Origin: Siphonodentalium dalli
Taxonomy: Eukaryota > Mollusca > Scaphopoda > Gadilida > Siphonodentaliidae
Direction: 5' to 3'
Assembly (NCBI GenBank): GCA_032622095.1
Contig: CP136061.1
Location: 88,404,983 to 88,468,982, forward strand
DNA: 64,000 bases
A program made the position numbers and the translations under genes. The first letter of the stretch is position 1. Each line of letters starts with the position of its first letter. Of this stretch, positions 52,208-61,374 are shown piece after piece. The notes beneath the pieces are model-generated. The model worked only from the letters and a program-made list of their open reading frames with translations. It was not told where the DNA came from and made no database searches.

Positions 52208-52477
52208 CTCGAAGGTGAAGTCCAATACAAGGAGAAGAATGCCGACTGGAAGTTGTCTGTGTGCCCTAACTTTAATCCAGCTGCGCCTGTCTTCTCCTGG
52301 CATCATCCCGTTGTCGTCATGAAGGGCATCTTCCCTCGCTTGGTTCAGGCATCCACAACTGCAACCGCCCTGGTGATTCAATATCAGGAGACTGGTAGAT
52401 ATTATACAGCGAAGTACTGCCCTTCAATCATCCAACAGAGCCGATCTGAGCAGCTGAGGCCAGACTGTGTTGCTTAG
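52208..52477 (+). other. Coding-like fragment of unknown family
   Basis: An open stretch from 52,208 to TAG at 52,475-52,477 encodes about 89 residues, including EGEVQYKEKNADWKL, NFNPAAPVFSWHHPVVVMKG and YYTAKYCPSIIQQS. The segment is distinctly more GC-rich than its flanks, and the composition looks protein-like (Trp, Cys and Pro in reasonable use). The minus strand is also open over much of it. I recognise no family. It may be an exon or a piece of a decayed gene. Confidence 0.25.
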
Positions 52478-52872
52478 TGTGTTTTCGGAAGGTTTGGGGT
52501 GTTAAGTAGTTTTTCCGATTTTCTCTCCCACCCATCATCCCATAGGCACGGGCGCGGGTGAAAGCATGAGTTTGAAAATTTGTATAGGCAGTTTTGTTAA
52601 AGTTTGAAAGAGATAATTATCCGATGGCGTGTCCTACTCCGCCCGGGGAGTCAACAACGCACCGGAGCCATTTAGGGCGTTAGCCCGCTAACCTAGATTT
52701 TGATATTGGTGTTATAGTACATCAGCTGAATCAATTTATCGGTACCATATTAGGTGGCAAATTGTGAGTGATTAATTTGTGCACATTGAGTGACAATAAC
52801 ATCATTTATTATATGCTTCCCCATTAAATAGTGGGAAATTGCCGTGGCGTAGAGCGTTATATCCATCGCCTG

Positions 52873-52938
52873 GACCGACTCGATGGATAACACTGACCGA
52901 CTCGATGGATAACACTGACCGACTCGATGGATAACACA
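52873..52938. repeat. Three perfect 22-bp tandem units
   Basis: GACCGACTCGATGGATAACA plus CT is repeated three times without change, the third copy ending in an A instead of the final T. Confidence 0.9.
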
Positions 52939-53333
52939 ATAGTATTACTTTTTCGGAGATTACTTCCGGTTTATAGCGGCGAATCACATTAAGTTTCAAA
53001 GCGTATCAATAACAGCCGGACTATTGTTTTAATTATTGATTTTCACGGTTCATAAACTGTTATTTAATTGTTATAATGTTAACTCATTTGTTTTAATATA
53101 TTCTTATCACTAAATTATGTATACATTAATTTTCTCGCATCATTTCAGAATAAAACAATGGGGACTATTTCTTATGGCGGCTATGCTCAATATTTGTCAT
53201 TCGGTGGTGAGCAAATCAATTGATGGAATGTAAACAAAATGCAAATGTCGAAGCTTTCTAACAATTTGAAGTGAACTGTAGGACAAAATTAGCAGTTTTG
53301 GTGCGGTTTATAGCGCATATAATAAAAAGAAAA

Positions 53334-53486
53334 CCTACGGGTTTTGGTTGAATACCCGGATTATCTCATTCGTGGGTGCAAGGAAGTACAGAATTTCCAC
53401 TCGCGGCTTGCAGCCGCTCGTGGAAATTCTGTACTTCCTTGCACCCACTCATGAGATAATTCGGGTATTCAACCAAAACTCGTAGG
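53334..53486. mobile_element. 153-bp foldback (hairpin) with ~70-bp arms
   Basis: The left arm starts CCTACGGGTTTTGGTTGAAT (53,334) and the right arm ends with its reverse complement at 53,486. The arms match at all but a few positions down to a short loop around GCGGCTTGCAGCCGC, which is itself self-complementary. It is non-coding. It could be a solo foldback MITE, or a structural end of the gene-bearing unit that starts 400 bp downstream. Confidence 0.85.
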
Positions 53487-53885
53487 TATTCTCTATATAT
53501 CACTGATAGCAATTTCAATTCGGTAGCTTTTCATCCTAAAAGAGCGACTTTTGTGAGAAAAAATATTGTTTACGGACAGCCATTCCGTAGGTAAAATGTC
53601 AAGGTCGTACATTGTTTTAGATTAGATTAGATTTTACAGCCGCTGTTTATCATAAATTATGATAAATATATCAATATCTTCATCTATGTGTGTGGATTCT
53701 TGTGACAAACATAATGATTCAACATTATAGTACATAAATAGAGACATTCTGTACCTGATACTTTGAAAACACGTACAATATGAGCAGATAAATATTGCGT
53801 AGAATTCACATTCAAAGACATCACGCGCTTCGTTTTCTCCAAAATGTACGGAAAGCCGTAACGTCATTAATCCATATTGGCAACG

Positions 53886-55709
53886 ATGGATAGTGATACC
53901 GATGTATCCGACCCATGGGAACCAGACGAAGGGGTTTATACTCGTGTATCAAGTGAAACAGCTGAAAAAATAAGGAAAATCGATGGTGGGTGCATGATCC
54001 ATTTCCCTGGAACAGTTTTAAATTCACCTCTGACCAAGCCTAAAGACACTGGGTCATGGCAGTCACTTCTAGATGCAGCTGAAATAAGGGGTTACCAGCC
54101 AGTCCTGGACATAAATAAAGTGTGTCAAAACGATGGTGTCCCTGAAGTTAATTACCATAGACAATGCAGATCCAGGTTTACACTCAAACGAACTATCGAT
54201 CAGCTTAAAAGAGTGCGTGAAAATGAGCATGAACATTTTGAAATGGACTCTGTATCCAAGCGGAACATGCCAAATCGGAAAATCGGAACAAATGCTAGAG
54301 TGTACAATATGGAGTGCATTTTCAGTGGTATAATCTGCAAAGGAGTGAAATACCTGAAAAATTCAAGAACCAGGGAAGGATTGGTTCAGTGTGTCGATTT
54401 GAGAGCGGATCGAACACTGAGAGAAGCAGCAATAACAAAAATGGACGACAAAATCATGCCTATAGTAGCACGCGATCTAGTGGCAGCCGAAGCGTGGTAC
54501 CACCGAAGCTGTTATAGGAAGTACACCAAAGGTGTTGGGACATCTTGGACCGGAGAGACACCACAGGAACCGATCATTGATCATTATGATGACGCCGAGA
54601 AGAGAGCATATTCGCGCATGTTTTCCTTCGTTCGTGACGAGTTATTCGCATGTCCGCGAGTAGAAACAATGGTTCGATTGTCAGACATTGTTGTCGACCA
54701 TATGCATGCGGCTTCTATAACAGATATACGACCTTCAACGAAAAAACACATTAGGCGAAGTTTGGAGTGCGAATTTGGTGACAGTTTATATATATTTCCT
54801 GATGATAAAGGCAAACTTCTTGTAATGCCAGAGACGATCACAGTTTTTCAGTTAGCAAAGGAAAATCAGCTTTTAAGATATCAAATAAAATCTTTGCGAG
54901 ACGAACCAACGGAGAATTCACTGTTAGAAAATGCTGCTAATGTTCTCATAGCAGTAATTAAAGATAACAGCCCAACACATGTGTGGCCAATATATCCGGA
55001 GACTTTGCACGACCTGAACCACACACCACCGCAACTGAGGACATTTTTCACCACCCTGCTCACTGGACAACCAGACTTCAAATCTCCTAGTATTTCCCAA
55101 AGGGTGAAATTGCTTACTAATTCTTTTTCCCAAGATTGCATTTACAGTGTCAGCAATGGGAGGCAAAAAACACTTAAGCGTGTTATTCTACCGATCGCAG
55201 TAAAATCACTTACGGGAAATACAGAACTGATTAGAGCATTAAACCGACTCGGTCATGGTATATCGTACGATCAAATTGAGGAAAATGATACTTCCTTGTG
55301 TTTAAAGAAGCTTCAGAGTTCCGCGGGTGGAAACATCATCTTGCCAGACACGGTTGTTCCGAATATACCAACTACACTGGCATGGGACAATGTTGATATA
55401 TTGGAAGAAACTCTCACAGGAGGGGGGACCAGCCACCGGGTAAATGGAATTGTTATTCAGCCACGCGCATTCGGACCTGAGCCTGAGAAAAAGTCTACTA
55501 ATTCTGTAAAAGATAAAAGACGAAGTATTGAGCCACAATCAAGGGATCTGCCCGTATACAATGCTGGGAAAAGACTCGGGCCGGGTAAACTAACAACTGT
55601 TGAGAAAGATGGCAGAATATATTCAATTCGTGCATTTAGAAAGACGATGCTATGGGTTATATCACGTACTATTCACCAGCGAATGCATAATCGGACAATA
55701 CCAGGATGA
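53886..55709 (+). CDS. Part 1 of the FEN-like gene: zinc-knuckle N-terminal portion (607 codons)
   Basis: The frame starts MDSDTDVSDPWEPDE and ends at TGA after NRTIPG. Residues ~90-94 read YHRQC. Residues ~144-151 (CIFSGIIC) together with ~205-209 (YHRSC) form a C...C...YHxxC set suitable for binding one zinc. In relatives the first pair is usually CxxC, here widened to CIFSGIIC. The sequence after the TGA stays in the same frame and continues TGFNIKMRDGVSVVQD. In family members I remember a conserved Trp between PG and TGF, so TGA most simply reflects a TGG-to-TGA mutation. Read-through is possible but not supported by any signal seen. The domain may bind DNA. That is an inference. Confidence 0.7.
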   Translation: MDSDTDVSDPWEPDEGVYTRVSSETAEKIRKIDGGCMIHFPGTVLNSPLTKPKDTGSWQSLLDAAEIRGYQPVLDINKVCQNDGVPEVNYHRQCRSRFTLKRTIDQLKRVRENEHEHFEMDSVSKRNMPNRKIGTNARVYNMECIFSGIICKGVKYLKNSRTREGLVQCVDLRADRTLREAAITKMDDKIMPIVARDLVAAEAWYHRSCYRKYTKGVGTSWTGETPQEPIIDHYDDAEKRAYSRMFSFVRDELFACPRVETMVRLSDIVVDHMHAASITDIRPSTKKHIRRSLECEFGDSLYIFPDDKGKLLVMPETITVFQLAKENQLLRYQIKSLRDEPTENSLLENAANVLIAVIKDNSPTHVWPIYPETLHDLNHTPPQLRTFFTTLLTGQPDFKSPSISQRVKLLTNSFSQDCIYSVSNGRQKTLKRVILPIAVKSLTGNTELIRALNRLGHGISYDQIEENDTSLCLKKLQSSAGGNIILPDTVVPNIPTTLAWDNVDILEETLTGGGTSHRVNGIVIQPRAFGPEPEKKSTNSVKDKRRSIEPQSRDLPVYNAGKRLGPGKLTTVEKDGRIYSIRAFRKTMLWVISRTIHQRMHNRTIPG

Positions 55710-56000
55710 ACAGGATTCAATATAAAGATGCGCGATGGTGTCAGTGTTGTGCAAGATAAAATTGGTTATCTCCCTACCATCACTTCTCCAGCCACAGACA
55801 TGGCGACATGCTCAGAAATACTCAAAAGGACACTTTCAATTCAGAAGAAGCTTGAACTGAAAAGTATAGTTATAGTGCTCGACCAGGCATTATATGCAAA
55901 AGTAGCAGAGGTGAAGTGGAAGAGAAAGGATGTTTTTTCGGGAATCGTTTTGAGATTGGGCACATTTCACACGATTTGCAACTTTTTAAACATACTTTAA
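55710..56000 (+). CDS. Part 2 of the FEN-like gene: short middle segment
   Basis: This continues the frame of part 1 after the TGA. It contains VQDKIGYLPTI, PATDMATCSEIL, a VLDQALYAKVAE block and FSGIVLRLGTFHTICNFL, then hits TAA at 55,998-56,000. The LDQ-A-LY and LRLG-FH blocks are hallmarks of the family (from memory), and in relatives they are followed by a short Gly-Lys-rich stretch and DAGLRD. DAGLRDICIE appears here in the +1 frame just downstream, so a few bases were lost between about 55,987 and 56,000. No GT-AG pair could account for the shift as an intron. Confidence 0.7.
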   Translation, partial: TGFNIKMRDGVSVVQDKIGYLPTITSPATDMATCSEILKRTLSIQKKLELKSIVIVLDQALYAKVAEVKWKRKDVFSGIVLRLGTFHTICNFLNIL

Positions 56001-58656
56001 TGATGCAGGTCTTCGAGATATATGTATTGAAACTGGCATCGTCGCAGAAGGATCCCTGAAATCTGTGATGAGTGGCAAACATTATAATCGCGCCGGTCGT
56101 ACACACAAATACGTGTTTGAGGCATTGATGCGGATTGCTTGGGAGAAGTTTCTTGAATGGATTGCAGAAACACACCCTTCACAGGGAACACGGATTGAAT
56201 GCTTTCTGAACACTCTAGAGCAAATGAACACTGACACAGACAGCGCTAGTTTTCAAAGTGTACTAGATAGTGAGCTTGTGAAAAGGACATTGGATATGTT
56301 TGGACAGTTTCTGGCTTATCTCAGACAGTCAAATGGCGTGATGTCAAGATTCTGGATGTCGTATCTGGACATGGTCGGGGATATAATGCTAGCATTGATA
56401 AGGGCTACTCGAGAGGGTGACTGGGATCTTCATATGGCAGCTGTTAGACGAATGATTCCGTGGTGCTTTGCCTATGACAATGTCAATTATGCACGATACT
56501 TACCAGTGTATTATGCTGAAATGTCTATGTTAGTTGATACTCATCCAGACGTTTATGATAACTTCCAAAAGGGAGGCTTTTCTGTGCAAATTGGACCCGA
56601 CAGCTCATTCGGGAGGATACCGGTTGACCAAACCATCGAGAAAACGGCAAATAAGGATACCAAATCAACACCAGGAGTGCGCCGGTTCAGCTTAAAAGAG
56701 TGTGCAGTTGCACGCTATTACATGACGTCTGAGTACAGATGTGCATTCGTGCGAATATTTCGTGAGATGCTCGGACTTAAAAAACATGGTTATACCCACT
56801 CAGAACTGACCGATCCGAGAAAGAAAAAAGACGAACAATTTGTTTCCGCGGTTGTTAACACCATCAAAAATTGGACAAATCCGTTCGACAGGCACCATGA
56901 ATTGACTAGTTTGTCGACTGCGCGGGAAGCTCCTAAAGTTGTTGCTGATGATTCCGATAGGGCACAGATCGTAGGTGAAAAACAGTTTGAAGATTTCAAA
57001 AAAGAGAGATTAGAGGAAGGTGCCGATGAAGTATTCCGTGGACCAATTTCAAAGAATAAACTTAAGACATTCACGGAAATGAAACAAAAGAAAAAAATAT
57101 CATATGCTAAAGGAAAGGAGATTATTCTTAACAGTGATCGTAATCTATTTACTCAAATGATTCTCGTGAGCAGAACAAGGAAGGAGTTAGATTTGAAAGT
57201 TGTATTATCTCACCCATTGGGTCCCATTCCGTGGGCTCTTGCTGTGCCAGACGGAACGCCAAGAAAAACGAATAAAGCTACACTTGCGAATGCTTTACAG
57301 AAGGGAATCGATTTTGTTGAAGAAATCCCACTGCCGTGCGCTACCATTATCGACGGAATGGCATTGGTGCAGAAGATGAAGGGTGACCAGAAAACATTTG
57401 GTGAGATTGCGTCTGTTGTTTTTGCTTCAGCTCTGAGACAAGGCGGTCAGAGTGAAAGAATAGACATTGTATTCGATGTATATAAAGATTTGAGCATAAA
57501 AACAGCTGAACGCGAAAAGAGGTCATCGGGTGGTGATGGTGTTCAGTTCAAGGAGATATCGGGTAGTCACATTGTACGTCAGTGGCGCAAGTTTCTACAG
57601 GGGAGCAGAAATAAGACGGAACTGATCAAATTCTTCGTTCACGAGTGGAGCAACGATGCGTACATAAATAGCATTGGTGACCGATCTGTATATGTAACTC
57701 TTCTCTCCCAGTGCTTCCTGATCAGCTCTCGTGGAAAAGAGCTTGTTCCCGAACTAGAATGTTCTCACGAGGAAGCAGACACCAGGCTTGTGTTTCATGC
57801 TAAGCACGCTTCCCAGTCTGATGGTATCAAATCGATTGTCATTTCCTCGGAAGACACTGACGTTTTAGTAATTTGCATATGCTTTTCCCAAGAATTTCGT
57901 ATTCCATTGTTACAAAAGTGTGGCACAGCCGGCAGAACTAGATATATAGACATTCATGGCATAGCGGAGACATATGGTGAAGCAGTTTGCCAAGGACTGA
58001 TAGGACTCCATGCATATAGTGGTTGTGACTCGGTCAGTGCATTTGCCGGGCGTGGAAAATTAGCAGCATGGAAACTCATGAGTGAAGATTCTGAATTCGC
58101 GGCTACATTCGCCGATTTGGGTTCTGAGTGGATGCTTTCTGATGACCTTTTCGGGCGATTGGAATTATTCACATGCAGACTATATGGTTCAAAGACTTCC
58201 AGGAGAGATGTCAACAACCTTCGGTATGACCTGTTCTGTTCAAAGCAAGGGAAGGTTGAGTCCCACCAGTTGCCTCCATGTTCAGACTGTCTACAAAAAC
58301 ACTGTAAACGAGCTAATTATCAGGCTGCTATCTGGAGGCGTTCTCTTGTGAGTAAACCAGATTTACCATCGCCATCAAACGGTCATGGATGGACTGTGGT
58401 TTCTGCTGACGACGGTGAAGTACTTACATTTGACTGGATGGACGGGAATCCAGCCCCCGATGAAGTACTTGAGCTAATGTCATGTAGTTGTTCCAGAAAA
58501 TGTGTTAAGGGGGACTGTTCGTGTATTGACTACGGCATGAGATGCACGGAGATGTGCCGACTGAACAGTTGCGACAACCAGTCACACCAGAGCGACACGG
58601 AGTCATCTAGTTCTGAGGACAGTGGTGACGATGACACTGACATCGACGACTTATAA
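55990..58656 (+). CDS. Part 3 of the FEN-like gene: PIN nuclease core and CXC tail
   Basis: Open from 55,990, with FNDAGLRDICIE and SVMSGKHYNRAGR. The nuclease core follows, numbered from the GTG at 56,065: IIDGMA (Asp430), VFDVYKDLSIK with downstream ER-KR (Asp471), HEEADTRL (Glu569, Glu570, Asp572), SSEDTDVL (Asp597, Asp599) and SGCDSVSAFAGRGK (Asp655). This spacing mirrors FEN1/XPG: N-terminal Asp, VFDG, EAEA, TED-D and GCDY-GxGxK helix-hairpin. All metal-binding acidic positions appear present. Residues 805-839 hold a CXC cluster (CSC, C, CSC, C, C, C) like the tesmin/TSO1 DNA-binding fold, followed by an acidic Ser-rich end. The first in-frame ATG is at 56,068, but this part was translated as the continuation of part 2. 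The nuclease assignment is by motif order, not a search. Confidence 0.8.
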   Translation, partial: TYFNDAGLRDICIETGIVAEGSLKSVMSGKHYNRAGRTHKYVFEALMRIAWEKFLEWIAETHPSQGTRIECFLNTLEQMNTDTDSASFQSVLDSELVKRTLDMFGQFLAYLRQSNGVMSRFWMSYLDMVGDIMLALIRATREGDWDLHMAAVRRMIPWCFAYDNVNYARYLPVYYAEMSMLVDTHPDVYDNFQKGGFSVQIGPDSSFGRIPVDQTIEKTANKDTKSTPGVRRFSLKECAVARYYMTSEYRCAFVRIFREMLGLKKHGYTHSELTDPRKKKDEQFVSAVVNTIKNWTNPFDRHHELTSLSTAREAPKVVADDSDRAQIVGEKQFEDFKKERLEEGADEVFRGPISKNKLKTFTEMKQKKKISYAKGKEIILNSDRNLFTQMILVSRTRKELDLKVVLSHPLGPIPWALAVPDGTPRKTNKATLANALQKGIDFVEEIPLPCATIIDGMALVQKMKGDQKTFGEIASVVFASALRQGGQSERIDIVFDVYKDLSIKTAEREKRSSGGDGVQFKEISGSHIVRQWRKFLQGSRNKTELIKFFVHEWSNDAYINSIGDRSVYVTLLSQCFLISSRGKELVPELECSHEEADTRLVFHAKHASQSDGIKSIVISSEDTDVLVICICFSQEFRIPLLQKCGTAGRTRYIDIHGIAETYGEAVCQGLIGLHAYSGCDSVSAFAGRGKLAAWKLMSEDSEFAATFADLGSEWMLSDDLFGRLELFTCRLYGSKTSRRDVNNLRYDLFCSKQGKVESHQLPPCSDCLQKHCKRANYQAAIWRRSLVSKPDLPSPSNGHGWTVVSADDGEVLTFDWMDGNPAPDEVLELMSCSCSRKCVKGDCSCIDYGMRCTEMCRLNSCDNQSHQSDTESSSSEDSGDDDTDIDDL

Positions 58657-58706
58657 AAGGCAATTACTATCGTACAATGAAAGTGTATATGTGTTCATAT
58701 TAAACA

Positions 58707-59138
58707 TTAAAGGTACTCAATCCGATCAGACACTCCTTAATTACTACTTCTTTGGCTTCGGGGGGGGGGGGGTATTGGGGGGTAATGATATTTTGTTCGA
58801 GTCGAGGACCCCACCTATCAAAGCTCAGAGTGATCATATATCGCATTTTGAAGTTTGTTGTTTTCTCGAAATTTGTCCCAGAAACACGTTATCAAACTGA
58901 CGGAGATGTGGATGGAGAAGGATAACTCTGAAATCAAGTGGTTATTATTATCATTTGATTTTAAAGTTATCCAGCCGTGTTTATGGCACACAAACAATTG
59001 AAATAACAAACTTCAAAAATAGGTATCTGGTCACTATGGGCTTTGATGGGTGGGTTCCTCGACTCGAATCAATATGTTTTACCCCGAAGCCAAAGAAATA
59101 GTAATTTATGAGCGTCTGATCGGATGGAGTATCTTTAA
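58707..59138. mobile_element. TTAA-flanked MITE with ~55-bp terminal inverted repeats
   Basis: The left end reads TTAA-AGGTACTCAATCCGATCAGA and the right end TCTGATCGGATGGAGTATCT-TTAA (with TTAA at 59,135-59,138). The inverted repeats extend inward through CTTTGGCTTCGGGG and CCCCGAAGCCAAAG, about 55 bp with a few mismatches. The interior (~320 bp) is non-coding and carries a G run. TTAA at both ends is the target-site signature of piggyBac and Kolobok families, so it is probably a non-autonomous relative. It starts 51 bp past the stop codon of the FEN-like gene and may have removed or replaced its 3' end. Confidence 0.8.
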
Positions 59139-59337
59139 CGTTATGTTTATTATCCTAACATCTTCATAAAAGAAGTTATATGAATATAGTGATTACTCGT
59201 AAATATACAATATCACTATATGTAAATCCCCTTGAATGGGGGTGTGGTAACTACAACTGAAATGGAAGTGAAAGTGATACCTACTCAGATCACAGTTGAC
59301 AGGTCTCAGTGGACAAATGTCAGTGATGTATATACAG

Positions 59338-59392
59338 TTTGTTCCATTACAATTAAGGGGAGTAATACTCCCCTTAATTGTAATGGAACAAA
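59338..59392. repeat. Perfect 55-bp palindrome
   Basis: The 27-base arm beginning TTTGTTCCATTACAATTAAG is followed by a single A and then the exact reverse complement ending at 59,392. There is no loop beyond one base and no mismatch. It lies about 200 bp right of the MITE. Confidence 0.9.
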
Positions 59393-60519
59393 GTTGTTAA
59401 CGTAAAAACATCAAACTATAATGCATATGTGTGCATTTATGTCTCATTCTCGTTTATGATATACTGATTGGAGTGACTATTTATCGACATCTATGGCGGC
59501 CACTTTAGAAGCCATCATGCATGTATTCGCGGTTGGTTCTCAATATTCAACTACCTGTATCTTAATTAATCATTGCTTGGTGTCGCAATTAAACTCTTAT
59601 TGAAAGTTACAAATATGCTATGCTTGGTGCAGTCGATTTGAATAAGCCATGCAACAGCAGATAGCTACCAATTATGTCGATATATACCTTGCTCGATCAG
59701 CGGCTTGTTCACCCCCCCCCCCCCCCGTCATTTGAGACCACTACTGATTACCCTGGGTATGTATCTGACTAATTATCTACTACCATTTTATTGCTTGGTT
59801 TGTTCTCAATTCAAAATTGTAATTACTAGAGGTATCGTGACGAAATCACGAACTCATGACGGCAAGTCTTAACCTAGTCTGAATACATACTGTCTAATTA
59901 CATTGACAGTATGAAAATCCAAGAGCCTGTGTATGATCGCGCAAGATCGCGACAGGAATAACGAAGATCAAAGGCCATTTATAGGCATATGCATCTATAA
60001 ATACGCTAACGCCGCATATCATTATCATCAGTGGCATGTAATCTCAAAGAATATTTCCAACAAACCACGTGTTTCTGATTGTATCTTGGACGAAATAACT
60101 TGATTAAAATCTACACATTCCGAGGTGAAAAACCGACAATACCTGACAACGGTTTCAGTCATGCGCAGTCAAATTCGTAAACAGTTGTACAAAAAGTAGT
60201 ATCAACCGAAACGGACAAATCATGTTTCAATGTTCCGGAAAACGACGAAAGATCGCTCTGTCTTGTGAACAGAGCCAGCCAATGCAGTCACAGGCACCTG
60301 TTGATTCTACTACGTATCAACGTCATATTTAATGTTGGTGAGTGTTTCCCAAAGGACATGTTCAATAATAAGTTACATAGGCCATTTTCCATCCATTAAT
60401 AGGAATCTTTCAGCACTTTATTGTAGGCCTATTATTTTTTTCATCTGCCTGTTTTATAATTTTACTAGCAGGTTAACCATCCACTGGCGTCAATCGTCTG
60501 AAACATGACATTTAAAAAT
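59393..60519. other. No firm gene; C16 run and a possible small exon
   Basis: A C run lies at about 59,711-59,726. A short frame from ATG at 60,222 (MFQCSGKRRKIALSCEQ, 36 codons, TAA at 60,330-60,332) is closely followed by GTGAGT, which could be a donor. No partner exon or family was found, so it is not called as a gene. Confidence 0.3.
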
Positions 60520-60715
60520 ATATATAATTTTTTTGAATATTTTTAAGTTAATTTAAAAAAAAAAAATTTAATTTTTTAATTTTGTTAATTAATTTTTTTA
60601 ATAATTTTTTTTATTTAATTTTTGTTTATTATTGAGTTAATTCTGCCGTTTTAATTTTTTAATTTAATTTTTTGTTTTTCAATGAGTTAATTCTGCCTTT
60701 TTTTAATCAAGAGAA
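60520..60715. repeat. A/T-only low-complexity tract
   Basis: Long runs of A and T with repeated TTAATTTTTT words and a doubled TGAGTTAATTCTGCC. No coding potential. Confidence 0.85.
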
Positions 60716-61370
60716 ATATGGCACCCGTCCCTAAAAGAGGTACATCGGGTGGGAAAACTGACCCGATGAAAATCGCCCCCGTTTCTAGGAACGGCAGACA
60801 TAAAAATCACACAACACGCTCATGTCTGGATAGACACGCTCACGTCATAATCCAGACATAAGAATCACACTACACGCATACGCTCTTTATAGCGACGTGT
60901 CATATACAAAAGCCGAAGGGAATAAAAAAGAGCGTTATTCGGTTAACCAACCGAAATATGGGAAATATAAAGAGCGTTATTGTATAAGCCAATTTAGCAC
61001 TCATGCCAATGACGGTGACTGTGGAGTGGATAAGGAATGAAGGAGCCGGCCTGTCTGCCCGTGCGATAACTCAAAACATTTCTATCTGATCGCAACCAAA
61101 TTTGGTATGCGAGTTTCTCAGCCCAAAATACAGATAAGTTTGCAGTGTGCATGTATGGACGACAATGTGATTTGTGACCCGGCACGAGACAGGACATGAA
61201 CCAATCAGATATGTGTAAAATATTGAGGAGGGTAACAAAGTGTTTGGATACTAATTGATTGTTTGGAGACTGATGGGTCCACAATATGTCCTTAACTATT
61301 AGGAAATGCGATAAAGATGGCAATTCCAATACTTCTCTATTATAATAACACCTACAAAACCAGTTATAAT
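60716..61370. other. Repeat-like DNA without a recognised gene
   Basis: An imperfect direct repeat, AGACATAAAAATCACAC and AGACATAAGAATCACAC, occurs near 60,798 and 60,858. AAAGAGCGTTAT occurs twice near 60,928 and 60,970. Open frames here (54 codons from 60,719; minus 60,994-61,329) match nothing known to me. Confidence 0.35.
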
Positions 61371-61374
61371 TTTT

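Larger units (their letters stand above)
53886..58656 (+). pseudogene. FEN1/XPG-like PIN nuclease with zinc knuckles and CXC tail, intronless, broken twice
   Basis: The gene spans about 1,590 codons without introns. The ATG at 53,886 is preferred over the TTG nine bases upstream because this is a eukaryote. In order, it encodes an acidic N-terminus; two YHxxC modules (residues ~90-94 and ~205-209); a long central region; an FDQ/LDQ-A-LY block with LRLG-FH; SVMSGKHYNRAGR; a long helical, charged region; a PIN/FEN-like nuclease core; and a CXC cysteine cluster. It is disrupted by TGA at 55,707-55,709 and a frameshift between 55,987 and 56,000. Related intact proteins occur as multi-copy uncharacterised genes in corals, molluscs and echinoderms (from memory). 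The lack of introns and the copy number suggest a mobile-element or retrocopy origin. No terminal inverted repeats were proven. Function is unknown beyond the predicted nuclease fold. Confidence 0.75.

Noticed and set aside
53877-53885. TTG at 53,877 as start of the FEN-like gene
   Set aside because: Non-ATG initiation is unlikely in an animal nuclear gene. The ATG at 53,886 is in the same frame nine bases downstream.
54133-58351. Alternative-frame and minus-strand open frames within the FEN-like gene
   Set aside because: They are shadows of the main coding frame, whose motifs are clear.
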